From: Candidatus Coprenecus merdigallinarum
Lineage (GTDB): Bacteria > Bacteroidota > Bacteroidia > Bacteroidales > UBA932
Assembly (NCBI GenBank): GCA_018712545.1
Contig: DVGV01000014.1
Coordinates: 1-39,258, forward strand
Reading direction: 5' to 3'
DNA length: 39,258 nucleotides
Part shown: positions 24,555 through 33,979 of the stretch, in pieces
Position numbering within the stretch: the first letter of the stretch is position 1
How the letters are laid out: every line of letters starts with the position of its first letter
Program-made: the position numbers and the translations under genes
Notes under the pieces: model-generated
What the model saw: the letters and a program-made list of their open reading frames with translations, nothing else
What the model was told of the DNA's origin: nothing
The model's database searches: none

Positions 24555-26876
24555 TCACTCCTTGCGCAGCGCGTCGACCGGACTGGTGTCGGCGGCCCGG
24601 ATGCTCTGCCACAGGACGGTGAGGGTGGAGATGGTCAGGGTGAGGATGCAAGCTATGGCGAAGATCCACCAGTGCAGGTCGATGTGGTAGAGGTAGTCCT
24701 GCAGCCAGGAATGCATCAACAGCCATGCAATGGGTATGGCAATGACGAAGGCCAGGAGCACCAGTCTGAGGTAGTAGAGGATGAGGCTGAGCAGGATGCG
24801 GCGGCGCTCTCCTCCGAATATCTTCTTGACGGCTACGTTCTTGCGCTCCTGCAGCATGTAGTAGGTGCTCATCGCGAGCAGGCCCAGGGAGGAGAGCAGT
24901 ACGGCTATTACGGTGAATATGAGGACTATCTTGAGAGTCTGCTTCTGGGTGGAGAAATTCTCCTCTATCTCGTCCTGAATATAGGAGGCCTCGAACTGGC
25001 GGTCCGGGCGGAGCTCGTGGAAGACAGCGGCTATCTGCTCGTATGCCTCGGCGGGGTCTCCGTTGACCTTGACCAGAACCGTCCACGGGAACCCTTCCCT
25101 CGGATAAGTGTGGTAGTTGAAAATCATGGCGGAGGACTGGGCATAGAGCAGCGGGCGGATCTTGAAGTCGTAGTAGATGCCTCCGATGGGAAATCTGTTG
25201 CCGCCCTCGAAGACGGCCTCTGGTGCGGATTCATCGATGCCCATCTCGCGGAAGGCGTATTCGTTGAACCACCAGGAGGCCTCAGCGGTGTGGTTGTCCT
25301 GTTTCTCACGGATGCCCAGTATCTCAAAGTAGGCGTCATCTCCCCGGAACTGCTGGAAGGATACCAGGCCGCCGTTGTAGTGCATGGTCAGGTTGTTGGT
25401 GCCGTACAGGGGTGTGCCCTCGCCCAGTCCGACGGCGTCCACGCAGCTGAGTTCCTGCAGCCTGTCCCGGAAGACGAAGGGACCGGATATATCGTCGAAG
25501 ATATCGGTGCTGACGTTGAGGATGTTCTCGGTATTGTACCCTAGAGGGGCATTGATCATAGCCCTTATCTGTAGTGCCATGGTGAGTACCGCCACCAGCA
25601 TTACCGCCGTGACAGCGTTCTGCACCACTATCATCACCCTGCTGTAGATGGTACGGTTGTGGGTGCGGAAGGTGCCGCGTACCACGTCGATGGGCCTGGA
25701 GGCAGAGATGATGGCAGCCGGAATGATGCCCGAGACCACGCTCAGCACCGCCGTGAGCAGCACCACGGCTGCGATGCTTGCCGCTGAGGCCTCCCCGAAG
25801 ATGGAGAAGTCATAGCCTAAGAGCCGGGATGCCGCCGGAGAGAGCGCCTCCGCCAGCAGTACGGCCAGGAGCATTGCCGCGACGCAGAGTATGCCCGTCT
25901 CCCCGAGCATCCGGCCGATGACCTGCCCCCGGGAGTCCCCGAGCAGCCGCCTCGTCGCCATTTCCCTTGCCCTGAAACCGGCCTGGGCCGTTGTCAGATT
26001 GATATAGTTCAGCACCGCGAACAGCAGCAGGACAATGCAGACCGAGAGCAGCAGCATGACCAGGGATTTGTCCCCGACCCGGAGGCCGCTCCAAGTCGAG
26101 CCGCCGTGGAAATACAGCTCGTCCAGCGGAATCAGCACCACCTCCTTGCTTGCCCCGCCCTTGTATATCCACCAGTGCTCCTTGAAATATTCCAGCATGT
26201 CGGCGGTCTTGGAGACGATGTCCGCCCCGGGCCAGGTCATGATGAAGGTGAGGACCGAGCCGGAGTTGCCCAGACCCATATTGTGCGAAGGATTGAGCCG
26301 GGGCAGCCATTCCCCGCGGACCATGATGTCGCAGTAGGGGATGGTCGAGTTGTCGATGTCCTCCATCACTGCCGCCACATTGAGATCCACCTCGGAGCCC
26401 ATCATCATTACCGTCACCGGCTGCCCTACAGGATCCTGGCCCGGGAAGAGGGTGCGGGCGAGCGTCCGGCTGATGACCGCGCTGTTGACCGACCCTTTCC
26501 ATGCCTCATTGCTTCCCTCCGTCAGCCGGAACGAGAACATGTCGAAGAACGTCGAGTCCGCGATGCCGACCGTCCCGAGCACCATATTGTCCCCGGAATG
26601 TATCTCCATGGAGGACTGGCCGGCAAACGCAGTGGTCTTCTCTATCTCCGGGTAGCGCTGCCGCAGGTAGGTCTGCAGGTAGTACGCGCTCTCGTACTGC
26701 CGTTCGCTGGCCACCAGGTAGATACGGTCAGCGTTCTGCTGGAATGAGTCGGTGCGCAGCTGCTTGGTCACGTAGCAGGCGAGCAGCAGCACGAAGGCCA
26801 TCGACACGGTCAGGCCGGTGATGTTGATGGCGGTGTAGAGTTTGTTCTTCTTCAGGAAGTTGAGGAATGAGTGCAT
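24555..26876 (-). CDS. ABC transporter permease, FtsX/MacB-like, with two FtsX domains
   Basis: This 773-residue inner-membrane protein has a first membrane helix (I-N-I-T-G-L-T-V-S-M-A-F-V-L-L-L-A-C-Y-V) and a large periplasmic MacB-PCD-like domain (about 45-265). A first FtsX helix bundle with G-E-x-G-like segments follows (about 280-430), then a second periplasmic domain (about 450-640). A second bundle ends in the characteristic P-V-D-A-L-R-K-E. Such proteins act with a LolD-type ATPase to move lipoproteins or peptides or to signal envelope stress. No ATPase gene is present within this window, so its partner must be encoded elsewhere. Length is typical of the Bacteroidales double-FtsX permeases. 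Confidence 0.88.
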   Translation of the reverse strand: MHSFLNFLKKNKLYTAINITGLTVSMAFVLLLACYVTKQLRTDSFQQNADRIYLVASERQYESAYYLQTYLRQRYPEIEKTTAFAGQSSMEIHSGDNMVLGTVGIADSTFFDMFSFRLTEGSNEAWKGSVNSAVISRTLARTLFPGQDPVGQPVTVMMMGSEVDLNVAAVMEDIDNSTIPYCDIMVRGEWLPRLNPSHNMGLGNSGSVLTFIMTWPGADIVSKTADMLEYFKEHWWIYKGGASKEVVLIPLDELYFHGGSTWSGLRVGDKSLVMLLLSVCIVLLLFAVLNYINLTTAQAGFRAREMATRRLLGDSRGQVIGRMLGETGILCVAAMLLAVLLAEALSPAASRLLGYDFSIFGEASAASIAAVVLLTAVLSVVSGIIPAAIISASRPIDVVRGTFRTHNRTIYSRVMIVVQNAVTAVMLVAVLTMALQIRAMINAPLGYNTENILNVSTDIFDDISGPFVFRDRLQELSCVDAVGLGEGTPLYGTNNLTMHYNGGLVSFQQFRGDDAYFEILGIREKQDNHTAEASWWFNEYAFREMGIDESAPEAVFEGGNRFPIGGIYYDFKIRPLLYAQSSAMIFNYHTYPREGFPWTVLVKVNGDPAEAYEQIAAVFHELRPDRQFEASYIQDEIEENFSTQKQTLKIVLIFTVIAVLLSSLGLLAMSTYYMLQERKNVAVKKIFGGERRRILLSLILYYLRLVLLAFVIAIPIAWLLMHSWLQDYLYHIDLHWWIFAIACILTLTISTLTVLWQSIRAADTSPVDALRKE

Positions 26877-27169
26877 GGTAGGTGGTGCTATAAGTCAGTT
26901 TTCGATTAAATAACGCTAAAATAGTGGAAATGTTGCATCCGTGTCCACAAAATTTGGACAGCAACGGTAAGTAGGGAAGCGGGGGTGTTTTGTAAGCGCT
27001 CGGGAATCAGGCTCTTACAAATCAGGGTGCGCTTCGCGAAGGCTCAGAAAGCTGCGAAAAGAACACGTTGTAATTGCAAATGCTTGATTTGCAGGCATTT
27101 GTGAGATAACCCCGCAGCACAGCATACCGTTGGCGGAAGGGCGGGCCGGGGGTAATTGACCAAGTCAGA
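26877..27169. other. Intergenic gap with two mutually exclusive hairpins
   Basis: This gap of 293 bp lies between two minus-strand genes. TGCAAAT (27075-27081) can pair with ATTTGCA (27087-27093), while CAAATGC (27077-27083) can pair with GCATTTG (27095-27101); the left arms overlap, so only one hairpin can form. A TATTTTAG box on the minus strand near 26920 may be the -7 element of the permease gene. No gene is supported here. Confidence 0.35.
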
Positions 27170-28753
27170 TCAGAACCCGTTGAGCGGCAGCAGCACTGTC
27201 GGCAGCAGCAGAAGGAAGCCCAGGACAATGAGCACCAGGATGAACTTCCAGACCCAGCGGACCCACTTGGCGTAGGGTATGCCGGCGATGCCGAGGACGG
27301 CGATGAGGACGCCTGAGACGGGGGTAATCATGTTGGTGAAACCGTCGCCGAACTGGAAGGCGAGGACGGTGGCCTGGCGGGAGAGTCCGATCAGGTCCGA
27401 GAAGGGGGCCATGATGGGCATTGTGAGGGCGGCTTTGGCAGTGGCCGAGGGCATGAAGAGGTTGATACCGGTCTGGATGCCGTACATGGCTGAGAGCGAG
27501 CCGATCTTGCTGCCCTCTCCGAGGCCGGAGGCCATCGAGTAGAGTATGGTGTCGATCACCCGGCCGTTCTCGAGGATGTGGATGATGCCGGCGGCCAGGC
27601 CCACGACGAGGGCGGCGGAGAAGATGTCCTTCGCCCCTTCGAGGAACTCCCGGGCGATGCGGTTGGCATTGTACCCGGCGGCAATGCCTGAGAGGATGCC
27701 GAGGGCGAGGAACAGGGCCGCAATCTCTTCAATGTACCACGAATAGCCGAGAGCCCCGACGATGAGGTACAGCACCGAGAACAGCAGCATGGTCAGGATG
27801 AAATACCGGACATTGCGCCTCAGGGCAATGAAGGACAGGACAATATAGCAGAGCGACACGGAGGGTAGGAGCCACGCGGCGCGGTAGGTGCCGTTGCCCA
27901 CGCTTATAGTGCAGTCGTCCGCGTAGAAAATGGAGAAGAGCACCACGGCCGCCGAGGACAGGGCGAAGGCTATCCAGGAGGAGCGGGTCCGGAGCACGTC
28001 GGGCTTGGAGGAGGCGTCGGCGGCTTTCTCCCTCCAGCGGGCGTCCGCCTCATACATCACAGACCGCTGCGGGTCCCGGTGCACCTTGTGCGCGTAGCGG
28101 AGCACGAATATGATCATGGCCAGATTGAGCACCGCCCAGCACACGAGCCGGTACTCGAAGCCGGAGAACATCGGCAGTCCCGAGAGATTCTGCGCCACCC
28201 CGACCGTGAACGGGTTGAGGACCGCCCCGGCAAAGCCCACATGCGCCGCCACATACACCATGCACACCCCGACTATCGAGTCGTAGCCCATGGAGATGGC
28301 CAGCGGCACTATCAGCACCGTGAAAGCGATGGTCTCCTCGCTCATTCCGAAGACCGCCCCGAAGACCGAGAACAGCAGCATGATCAGCACCAGAACGATA
28401 TTGTTCACGCCGACCGCCCGCAGCACCCGGAACCTCTCTAACCGCGAAGTGAAAGCTAAGAACGAATGAATCCCCGCATCCACCGCCTTGGCCGAATTGA
28501 CGATCCAGAACGCCCCGCCGATGATCAGCAGGAAGACGATGATGCCCGCCTGAGCCGTGAATCCCTCGTAAAGCGAGGTCATGATCTGCCAGGTCTGCGG
28601 CACGGACTCCTGCTGGACGAAGGTCACCCCGTCGTCCCCCGTCACATATTCCCCGCCGGGGACAAACCAGGTTGCGGCCGCGGCTATGAGCGTCACGGCG
28701 AAAATAATTACATAGGTGCTCGGAAATTCCAGCTTTCGGTTCAGCAGTTTCAT
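27170..28753 (-). CDS. YfcC-family transporter (probable arginine/citrulline/ornithine or related amino-acid carrier)
   Basis: This 527-residue inner-membrane protein has about 12-13 hydrophobic segments and the YfcC/DcuC-like layout. The N-terminal anchor [12 protein letters not shown] is followed by W-F-V-P-G-G-E-Y, and the conserved core includes [18 protein letters not shown], and near the C-terminus [15 protein letters not shown]. Related proteins include arginine/ornithine exchangers of arginine-deiminase loci. The substrate is inferred from the divergent neighbours rocD and ctlX, and could be citrulline, ornithine or arginine. The assignment to the family is firm; the substrate is not. 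Confidence 0.85.
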   Translation of the reverse strand: MKLLNRKLEFPSTYVIIFAVTLIAAAATWFVPGGEYVTGDDGVTFVQQESVPQTWQIMTSLYEGFTAQAGIIVFLLIIGGAFWIVNSAKAVDAGIHSFLAFTSRLERFRVLRAVGVNNIVLVLIMLLFSVFGAVFGMSEETIAFTVLIVPLAISMGYDSIVGVCMVYVAAHVGFAGAVLNPFTVGVAQNLSGLPMFSGFEYRLVCWAVLNLAMIIFVLRYAHKVHRDPQRSVMYEADARWREKAADASSKPDVLRTRSSWIAFALSSAAVVLFSIFYADDCTISVGNGTYRAAWLLPSVSLCYIVLSFIALRRNVRYFILTMLLFSVLYLIVGALGYSWYIEEIAALFLALGILSGIAAGYNANRIAREFLEGAKDIFSAALVVGLAAGIIHILENGRVIDTILYSMASGLGEGSKIGSLSAMYGIQTGINLFMPSATAKAALTMPIMAPFSDLIGLSRQATVLAFQFGDGFTNMITPVSGVLIAVLGIAGIPYAKWVRWVWKFILVLIVLGFLLLLPTVLLPLNGF

Positions 28754-28757
28754 TTCA

Positions 28758-28765
28758 CAAAAATA
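28758..28765 (-). promoter_or_regulatory. -7 element of the YfcC-family gene (near-leaderless)
   Basis: On the minus strand TATTTTTG matches TAnnTTTG perfectly, with TTTA about 19 nt upstream. It ends only 4 nt before the ATG at 28753, so a transcript from it would have almost no leader. Confidence 0.45.
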
Positions 28766-28769
28766 ATGT

Positions 28770-28777
28770 TAAATTTG
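28770..28777 (+). promoter_or_regulatory. -7 element of the rocD-ctlX promoter
   Basis: TAAATTTG matches TAnnTTTG perfectly, with GTTT (28747-28750) about 19 nt upstream. It lies 4 bp from the -7 box of the divergent transporter gene, so the two promoters interlock and are likely regulated together. The leader to the ATG at 28801 would be about 18 nt. Confidence 0.55.
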
Positions 28778-28800
28778 CGGAAAATAAAAATTCCTATCCT

Positions 28801-30027
28801 ATGAACATATCACCCAAAGCCCAGCATTACATCGATCTCGAAGACCGTTACGGAGCCCACAACTATCATCCTCTGCCTGTAGTCCTCTCGCGCGGCGAGG
28901 GCGTCTACGTATGGGACGTGGACGGCAAGCGCTACTATGACTTCCTGTCGGCCTATTCGGCTGTCAACCAGGGACACTGCCATCCCAAGATAGTAAAGGC
29001 CCTGTGCGACCAGGCCCAGAGGCTCTGCCTCACGTCCAGGGCATTCTACAACGACTGCTTAGGACCCTATGAGGAGATGGCCACCAAGTTCTTCGGCTAC
29101 GACAAGCTCCTGCCCATGAACTCCGGTGCCGAGGCCGTCGAGACCGCCCTGAAGCTGGCCCGCCGCTGGGGATATGTCAGGAAGGGCATCCCCGAGAACG
29201 AGGCCCTCATCATCACCTGCGAGGGCAACTTCCACGGCCGCACCATCACCATCGTATCCATATCCACCGACCCGGACAGCTACTCCCAGTACGGTCCCTT
29301 CACCCCCGGCTTCATCTCGATTCCCTACGATGACAGCGAGGCCCTGCGCAAGGTCCTGGAGGAAAAGGGCGACAAGGTAGCTGCTTTCTTAGCGGAACCT
29401 ATCCAGGGCGAGGCCGGAGTCTACGTGCCCCACGACGGCTATCTGAAGGAGTGCTACGACCTCTGCAAGAAGCACAACGTCCTGTTCATCGCCGACGAGG
29501 TCCAGACCGGTATCGGACGCACCGGACGCATGTTCGCCTGCGACCATGAGGGCATCCGTCCCGACATGATAACCATCGGCAAGGCCCTCTCGGGCGGTGT
29601 GCTCCCCATCTCGGCAGTCCTGGCCGACGACGAGATCATGCTGACCATTAAGCCCGGCGAGCACGGCTCCACCTTCGGAGGCTTTCCTCTCGCGGCCAAA
29701 GTGGCGGTAGCGGCCCTCGAGGTTATCCGCGACGAGCATCTGACCGAGAATGCCGAGAGGCTCGGCAAGATCTTCCGGGAGGAAATGGCCGGGATCAATT
29801 CCCCCTTCTTTAAGTCCGTCCGCGGCAAGGGACTGCTCAACGCCGTCATCACCGAGCCGCAGAAGGGTCTCGAGGCCTGGGACATCTGCCTGGCAATGGC
29901 CGATAAGGGTCTCATCGCCAAGCCCACCCACCGGCACATCATCCGCTTCGCGCCCCCTCTCGTCATCAACGAGGAGCAGCTGCGCGAGGCCGCCGGCATC
30001 ATCAAGGACGTATTCGAACATCTCTAA
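28801..30027 (+). CDS. rocD: Ornithine aminotransferase
   Basis: This 408-residue class III PLP-dependent aminotransferase shows the ornithine-aminotransferase N-terminus ([18 protein letters not shown]) and the [11 protein letters not shown] motif. It also has [10 protein letters not shown], the cofactor aspartate in [12 protein letters not shown], and the PLP lysine K261 in I-G-K-A-L-S-G-G. It moves the delta-amino group of ornithine to 2-oxoglutarate, giving glutamate-5-semialdehyde and glutamate. It is followed 15 bp later by ctlX on the same transcript. Acetylornithine aminotransferase is an alternative, but the R-G-E-G-V-Y-V-W-D and [12 protein letters not shown] signatures favour ornithine. 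Confidence 0.93.
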   Translation: MNISPKAQHYIDLEDRYGAHNYHPLPVVLSRGEGVYVWDVDGKRYYDFLSAYSAVNQGHCHPKIVKALCDQAQRLCLTSRAFYNDCLGPYEEMATKFFGYDKLLPMNSGAEAVETALKLARRWGYVRKGIPENEALIITCEGNFHGRTITIVSISTDPDSYSQYGPFTPGFISIPYDDSEALRKVLEEKGDKVAAFLAEPIQGEAGVYVPHDGYLKECYDLCKKHNVLFIADEVQTGIGRTGRMFACDHEGIRPDMITIGKALSGGVLPISAVLADDEIMLTIKPGEHGSTFGGFPLAAKVAVAALEVIRDEHLTENAERLGKIFREEMAGINSPFFKSVRGKGLLNAVITEPQKGLEAWDICLAMADKGLIAKPTHRHIIRFAPPLVINEEQLREAAGIIKDVFEHL

Positions 30028-30042
30028 AGACAAGATATCACC

Positions 30043-30939
30043 ATGCAGACGACATCCAAGGTACTGATGGTCAAGCCCGCCCGTTTCGCCTTCAACCCGC
30101 AGACGGGCGGCAACAACGCATTCTCCCGTCCCGGCCGCGAGTCTTCAGCCCAGGAGAACGCCCTGCGCGAGTTCACCTCCTACGTCGCCCTCCTCAGGGC
30201 CAATAAGATAGACGTGGTCATCGCAGAGGACACCCCTCATCCGCACACCCCCGACTCCATTTTCCCCAACAACTGGTTCAGCACCCACGAGGACGGCACC
30301 CTCGTCCTTTATCCCATGTCCGCTCCCAACCGGAGGAATGAGCGCAAGCCGGAGGTTCTGGATGTCATTCGGAAAAATTTCGAGGTGCGCCGTCTCATCG
30401 ACCTCACCTGGTGGGAAAATGATAATCTCTTTCTCGAGGGGACCGGAAGCATGATACTCGACCGGGATAACAGAATTGTTTATGCCTGCAAGTCCTACCG
30501 TACCTCTGAGCAGGTGCTCGCGGATTTCTGTAAACAGATGAGTTATACTCCGGTATTTTTCGAAGCTTACGACCGCAACGGAGTCGCCGTCTACCATACG
30601 AACGTGCTGATGAGCCTCGGCACCGCCTATTGCATCATCTGCACCGAGTCCATCCGTCCGGAGGACCGGGAGAGGGTCCTGGCCTCCATCACCGGCAGCG
30701 GCAGGAAGATCCTGGACATCTCATTTGACCAGCTGGAGAGCTTCGCCGGCAACATGCTCGAGCTCAGCAGTCCCTCCGGCCGCCCCGTCCTCGTGATGTC
30801 CGCCACCGCCCGCAAGAGCCTCACCACGGAGCAGAGCCGCGAGCTCAGCGCACACTACAAGCTCCTCTCCCCCCAGCTCGACTACATCGAGACCCACGGA
30901 GGAGGCTCCGCACGCTGCATGCTCGCCGAGATGTTCTAG
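30043..30939 (+). CDS. ctlX: Citrulline hydrolase CtlX (amidinotransferase/arginine deiminase superfamily)
   Basis: This 298-residue guanidino-group-modifying enzyme has the substrate-binding loop D-S-I-F-P-N-N-W-F-S-T-H, the His-containing loop A-V-Y-H-T-N-V-L-M-S, and the nucleophilic cysteine near the C-terminus, C292 in S-A-R-C-M. CtlX is known to hydrolyse citrulline to ornithine, CO2 and ammonia. Its pairing with rocD fits, since RocD would consume the ornithine. Arginine deiminase or dimethylarginine hydrolase activity are alternatives, but the context and the N-N-W-F-S-T-H motif favour CtlX. The stop TAG is followed one base later by the ATG of the regulator gene. Confidence 0.85.
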   Translation: MQTTSKVLMVKPARFAFNPQTGGNNAFSRPGRESSAQENALREFTSYVALLRANKIDVVIAEDTPHPHTPDSIFPNNWFSTHEDGTLVLYPMSAPNRRNERKPEVLDVIRKNFEVRRLIDLTWWENDNLFLEGTGSMILDRDNRIVYACKSYRTSEQVLADFCKQMSYTPVFFEAYDRNGVAVYHTNVLMSLGTAYCIICTESIRPEDRERVLASITGSGRKILDISFDQLESFAGNMLELSSPSGRPVLVMSATARKSLTTEQSRELSAHYKLLSPQLDYIETHGGGSARCMLAEMF

Positions 30940-30940
30940 T

Positions 30941-32794
30941 ATGAGGCGAAGTTTATCGGTGATAATTATATCCGCTGCCGTCCTATGTCTTACAATAGTC
31001 TCCTGCTCAGACAGGACCAGCAGCCGGAGCCGCATCCAAGGGGTGCTGTCGGCTGCCGATTCCCTGATGATGACCGACCCTCAGGCGGCGCTGGACACCC
31101 TTCTTGTTATAGACAGCGCGGAAATCTCCGGTCTCATGGAATGCGACCGTGCCTACTGGGCTCTGTTGAAGACGGAGGCCCGTTATAAGTGTTACCTTCC
31201 AGTGGATAAGGATACATCTATATTCGAGTCAGCGGTGTACTATGATCGCCGTGGAGTGGATGATAGGCTGGCGCGGTCACTGATTATGGCCGGAGCCGTA
31301 TTGTCAGAGCAGGGAATAACGGACCGGGCGATGAAGGTATATAAGGATGCGGAGCAGATATTGAAGAAATCCGGAGATCTTGAGCAGCAAGGATTATTGC
31401 ATACGCGTATAGGAGAACTGTACCAGAATAGTGTTGTCCATTCCGAAGAGGCCGTATTCAGGTACAGAAAAGCCCTTGAGTGTTTTGGGGAAGCTGGTCT
31501 TGAAGAGAGGGAGGCATTTGCCCATATATCATTGGGAATGCTTTTAATAGAGAACGACAAAGACTCGGCGGAGATGCATTTGTCCAAAAGTCTGGAACTT
31601 GCTCGTGAGACAGGTAGCCGTTTGTGTGGTATAACGGCTTACCGTTCAAGAGTGTATATGTATAAGCATTACGGAGATGATAGTTCTGTGATAGGAAGTG
31701 CCCGTGCAATGTTCTCGGAATATGGAGTCAGTCCTTCGAATGATGCGGAGTGTGAGATATATAATGGGGTGACGATGAGTGCTGCTAAAAGTTACATGAA
31801 TCAGGGAATCTTGGACAGTGCCCTTCTGCTTGCAGGGCGTATATTCCCCCGGTCAGTAGAAGACAGTCTGTTGTTGCTGTCGCTGCGGTCTGAATTGTCT
31901 GTTGCGGTGCAGGACTGGGAAAGTGCATATGTCAATAATGCATCAGCAGGCCGTATAGCAGGAGAATTAATGCGCAGGAATTATGAAAACCATCTGCAAG
32001 AAGTAGAGCGGAGGTATGATAATGAAGTGCTAAAAAATAACCTCCAGGCAGTTAGGCTGAAAGGAACTGTGTTGGCAGTGGTGCTGTTAATGCTGCTGCT
32101 GTGTGTTACTGCTCTGTATTTCTTTTTAAAGGCAAGGATGAGGTCAAAAGATTTGACTTATGCAAAGGCCCTGGGAGATGTCCGTGCCATGCAGGTTGAG
32201 CTTTATAGGGTCAAGGAGGAGTCAGCGGCTTTAGTAAGCCGGGTTCATGCCGGGCAGCAGGAAGCGGACATGCTGAGAAACGAGCTGAAGAAAGTCAAAA
32301 GATTGTCCGAAGATGAAGAGGACGTCCGCCAACTCAGAAGAGCCTTGCTCTGTCAAGTTTCATCCAATATGGAATTGTTGTCATTAAACGGGGAGTTACT
32401 TGGTATAATGGAAAATCTGGCCAATATCTGCTACGTTTATGAGGGTTCATCAAAAATATCGGAGAAAGTTGGAGGAGCTTTAAAAAATATTATTTCAGAA
32501 TCCAGTGTGTATCCGCGTGTGGAAAAAATGCTGGATGCGGCTTTCCCCGGATTTATGGACGGAATAGTGAATGACTATCCATGGCTTGATGATAATGAGC
32601 GAAAGTTGATTACTCTGATGTGTTGCGGATTTACCACAGTAACCGTAAGCATTATGATGAGATCGGATGTGCCTAGTCTTAATTCCAAGAAGTATCGTCT
32701 CGCCAGGAAAATGGGCATATCCGGTAGGTTGTCTACGTATTTGAAAAAAAGACAGCAAGAGTATGCAGCAAATAGTGGGAGCGTCACTTTGTAA
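30941..32794 (+). CDS. Membrane-anchored TPR regulator with C-terminal HTH-like domain
   Basis: This 617-residue protein has an N-terminal signal with lipobox-like T-I-V-S-C22 and TPR-like helical pairs over about 30-350. A membrane helix lies at about 374-393 (V-L-A-V-V-L-L-M-L-L-L-C-V-T-A-L-Y-F-F). A cytoplasmic coiled coil follows (about 395-470), then a C-terminal domain whose end (D-N-E-R-K-L-I-T-L...T-V-S-I-M-M...N-S-K-K-Y-R-L-A-R-K-M-G-I) resembles the LuxR-like helix-turn-helix of Bacteroidota TPR-TM-HTH regulators. The layout suggests sensing outside and DNA binding inside. It starts one base after ctlX, so it may regulate the citrulline/ornithine genes, but this is only context. Codon use is visibly more AT-rich than rocD-ctlX, which could mean a separate origin. 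Confidence 0.7.
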   Translation: MRRSLSVIIISAAVLCLTIVSCSDRTSSRSRIQGVLSAADSLMMTDPQAALDTLLVIDSAEISGLMECDRAYWALLKTEARYKCYLPVDKDTSIFESAVYYDRRGVDDRLARSLIMAGAVLSEQGITDRAMKVYKDAEQILKKSGDLEQQGLLHTRIGELYQNSVVHSEEAVFRYRKALECFGEAGLEEREAFAHISLGMLLIENDKDSAEMHLSKSLELARETGSRLCGITAYRSRVYMYKHYGDDSSVIGSARAMFSEYGVSPSNDAECEIYNGVTMSAAKSYMNQGILDSALLLAGRIFPRSVEDSLLLLSLRSELSVAVQDWESAYVNNASAGRIAGELMRRNYENHLQEVERRYDNEVLKNNLQAVRLKGTVLAVVLLMLLLCVTALYFFLKARMRSKDLTYAKALGDVRAMQVELYRVKEESAALVSRVHAGQQEADMLRNELKKVKRLSEDEEDVRQLRRALLCQVSSNMELLSLNGELLGIMENLANICYVYEGSSKISEKVGGALKNIISESSVYPRVEKMLDAAFPGFMDGIVNDYPWLDDNERKLITLMCCGFTTVTVSIMMRSDVPSLNSKKYRLARKMGISGRLSTYLKKRQQEYAANSGSVTL

Positions 32795-32852
32795 AAAGAC
32801 ATAAAGAATTAATATTCAGTTATTTATTGTGTATCTTGCGTCACTAATGTAA

Positions 32853-32884
32853 TTTGGCTGGAGGAGGTTGTATTTATATTTTTG
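32853..32884 (+). promoter_or_regulatory. Strong Bacteroidota promoter of the beta-barrel-like gene
   Basis: TTTG at 32853-32856, a 20-nt spacer and TATTTTTG at 32877-32884 form the best full match to the TTTG-N19-21-TAnnTTTG consensus in the window. The likely transcription start near 32890 gives a leader of about 25-40 nt. Confidence 0.7.
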
Positions 32885-32927
32885 CAGGTGTAACATATGA
32901 AATACCCAACGAATTATGAATATGAAT

Positions 32928-33509
32928 ATGAAAAAGACGATTGCCAAATTTTTAATACTGGCGGCATTATTTTTATCCGCTGCAACGATATCAGCAGAGG
33001 AAAAGGACGGTCAGAAGGTGTACCGGGGAACAGTGTCCATAGGATACACCGCGCCGCTTAATTTCAACGTCCGCACCACTCACGGTGTTGTGTACGACAG
33101 GAGCAATATCTTCATAGGGGGTGAGGCTCAGTACCGCTTCGGCTTCGAGGACGGGAGCATTGTTAAGGCCGGTGCTGCGTTCAGGTGGTCCTATGTATCC
33201 CGGAAACTGGTGGACGCCTACCTTGGCTGCGGCGGCGGACTCCATGTGAGCAAGAACGGTTCTACGGGGCTGAACGGTGAGCTTGTGAACAATTTCGGCA
33301 TGGGGCTTTACCTTTCGCCCGAGCTGGGTGTGGGTATCGGCCTGGGTAACGGCGACTACATCGATATCTCTATCGACTTCCCGCTGGACTTTTATCTGTA
33401 CGGCCGCCGCCGTACACAGCCGCTCGGAAGCACCGAGGTAGTGTCTCCAGGCTTTACGGGCCTGGAGACTTACAACTATCCCGGTATAAGCATAGGCTAT
33501 AGGTTCTGA
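32928..33509 (+). CDS. Small outer-membrane beta-barrel-like protein of unknown function
   Basis: I do not recognise a named family. From the ATG at 32928 the protein is about 193 residues. It has a signal peptide (M-K-K-T-I-A-K-F-L-I-L-A-A-L-F-L-S-A-A-T-I-S-A) and alternating polar/hydrophobic strands rich in Gly and aromatic residues (Y-R-G-T-V-S-I-G-Y, G-G-E-A-Q-Y-R-F-G-F, G-M-G-L-Y-L-S-P-E-L-G-V-G-I-G). It ends in G-Y-R-F, the terminal Phe typical of outer-membrane barrels. In-frame ATGs at 32916 and 32922 would add four or two residues (M-N-M-N); the M-K-K start gives the cleanest signal. It stands alone behind its own strong promoter. Confidence 0.6.
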   Translation: MKKTIAKFLILAALFLSAATISAEEKDGQKVYRGTVSIGYTAPLNFNVRTTHGVVYDRSNIFIGGEAQYRFGFEDGSIVKAGAAFRWSYVSRKLVDAYLGCGGGLHVSKNGSTGLNGELVNNFGMGLYLSPELGVGIGLGNGDYIDISIDFPLDFYLYGRRRTQPLGSTEVVSPGFTGLETYNYPGISIGYRF

Positions 33510-33531
33510 TATCTTGTCTCTGTGATGCTCT

Positions 33532-33979
33532 TTAGAATCCGAAATCGAGCTCGCAGACTTTTGTTGAGGCTACGGAGGTCAGTGTTCCGGTGTTTACGTC
33601 CACGGCTACCGCGAATGCTGTGAACTCCATGACCTGTCCTACCTGGATGGGGTCCGAAGTGGCGGGGCCGATGAAAGCGGTGTCCATCATTTAGTCATAG
33701 ACGGACATTCCGAAAGCGGATACCATATACAGAACCTCATTAAGCATGTCCTGATAGGCTTCGGTCACTTCCTCCGGGGTGCCGGTGCCGTTGTAGACAT
33801 CCATCAGATAGTACACGTCATCACTGCTCGGAACTGCGGATATGGTGGCGTAGGGGAAGTCCTGTGCCGTATGCATAGACGATGTACTCCGTGTCAGGGG
33901 AGAGATCTTTTGCCGAGTCGTCTATCCCGCCTTTCATAAGGACACTTTTGGCCAGGAATTCCTCGTAGGAAAATTTAAA
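33532..33979 (-). pseudogene. Decayed fragment of a Bacteroidota surface/lipoprotein-type gene
   Basis: Reading leftwards, one frame opens at about 33979 with F-K-F-S-Y-E-E-F-L-A-K-S...L-S-P-D-T-E-Y-I-V-Y-A-Y-G, and then must shift frame near 33870. The next frame continues A-Q-D-F-P-Y-A-T-I-S-A-V to M-S-V-Y-D and hits a stop at 33691-33693. The same frame then resumes M-M-D-T-A-F-I-G-P-A and runs to the TAA at 33532-33534. The P-D-T-E-Y-x-V-Y-A-Y-G motif is common in extracellular Bacteroidota proteins. One frameshift and one nonsense codon, and no start with a signal peptide, make this a gene remnant. The rest of the gap up to rpsL holds only the rpsL promoter. Confidence 0.65.

Noticed and set aside
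27022-27228. Small Cys-rich minus-strand frame at the end of the YfcC-family gene
   Set aside because: It overlaps the end of a real gene in another frame, and no promoter or family could be recognised.
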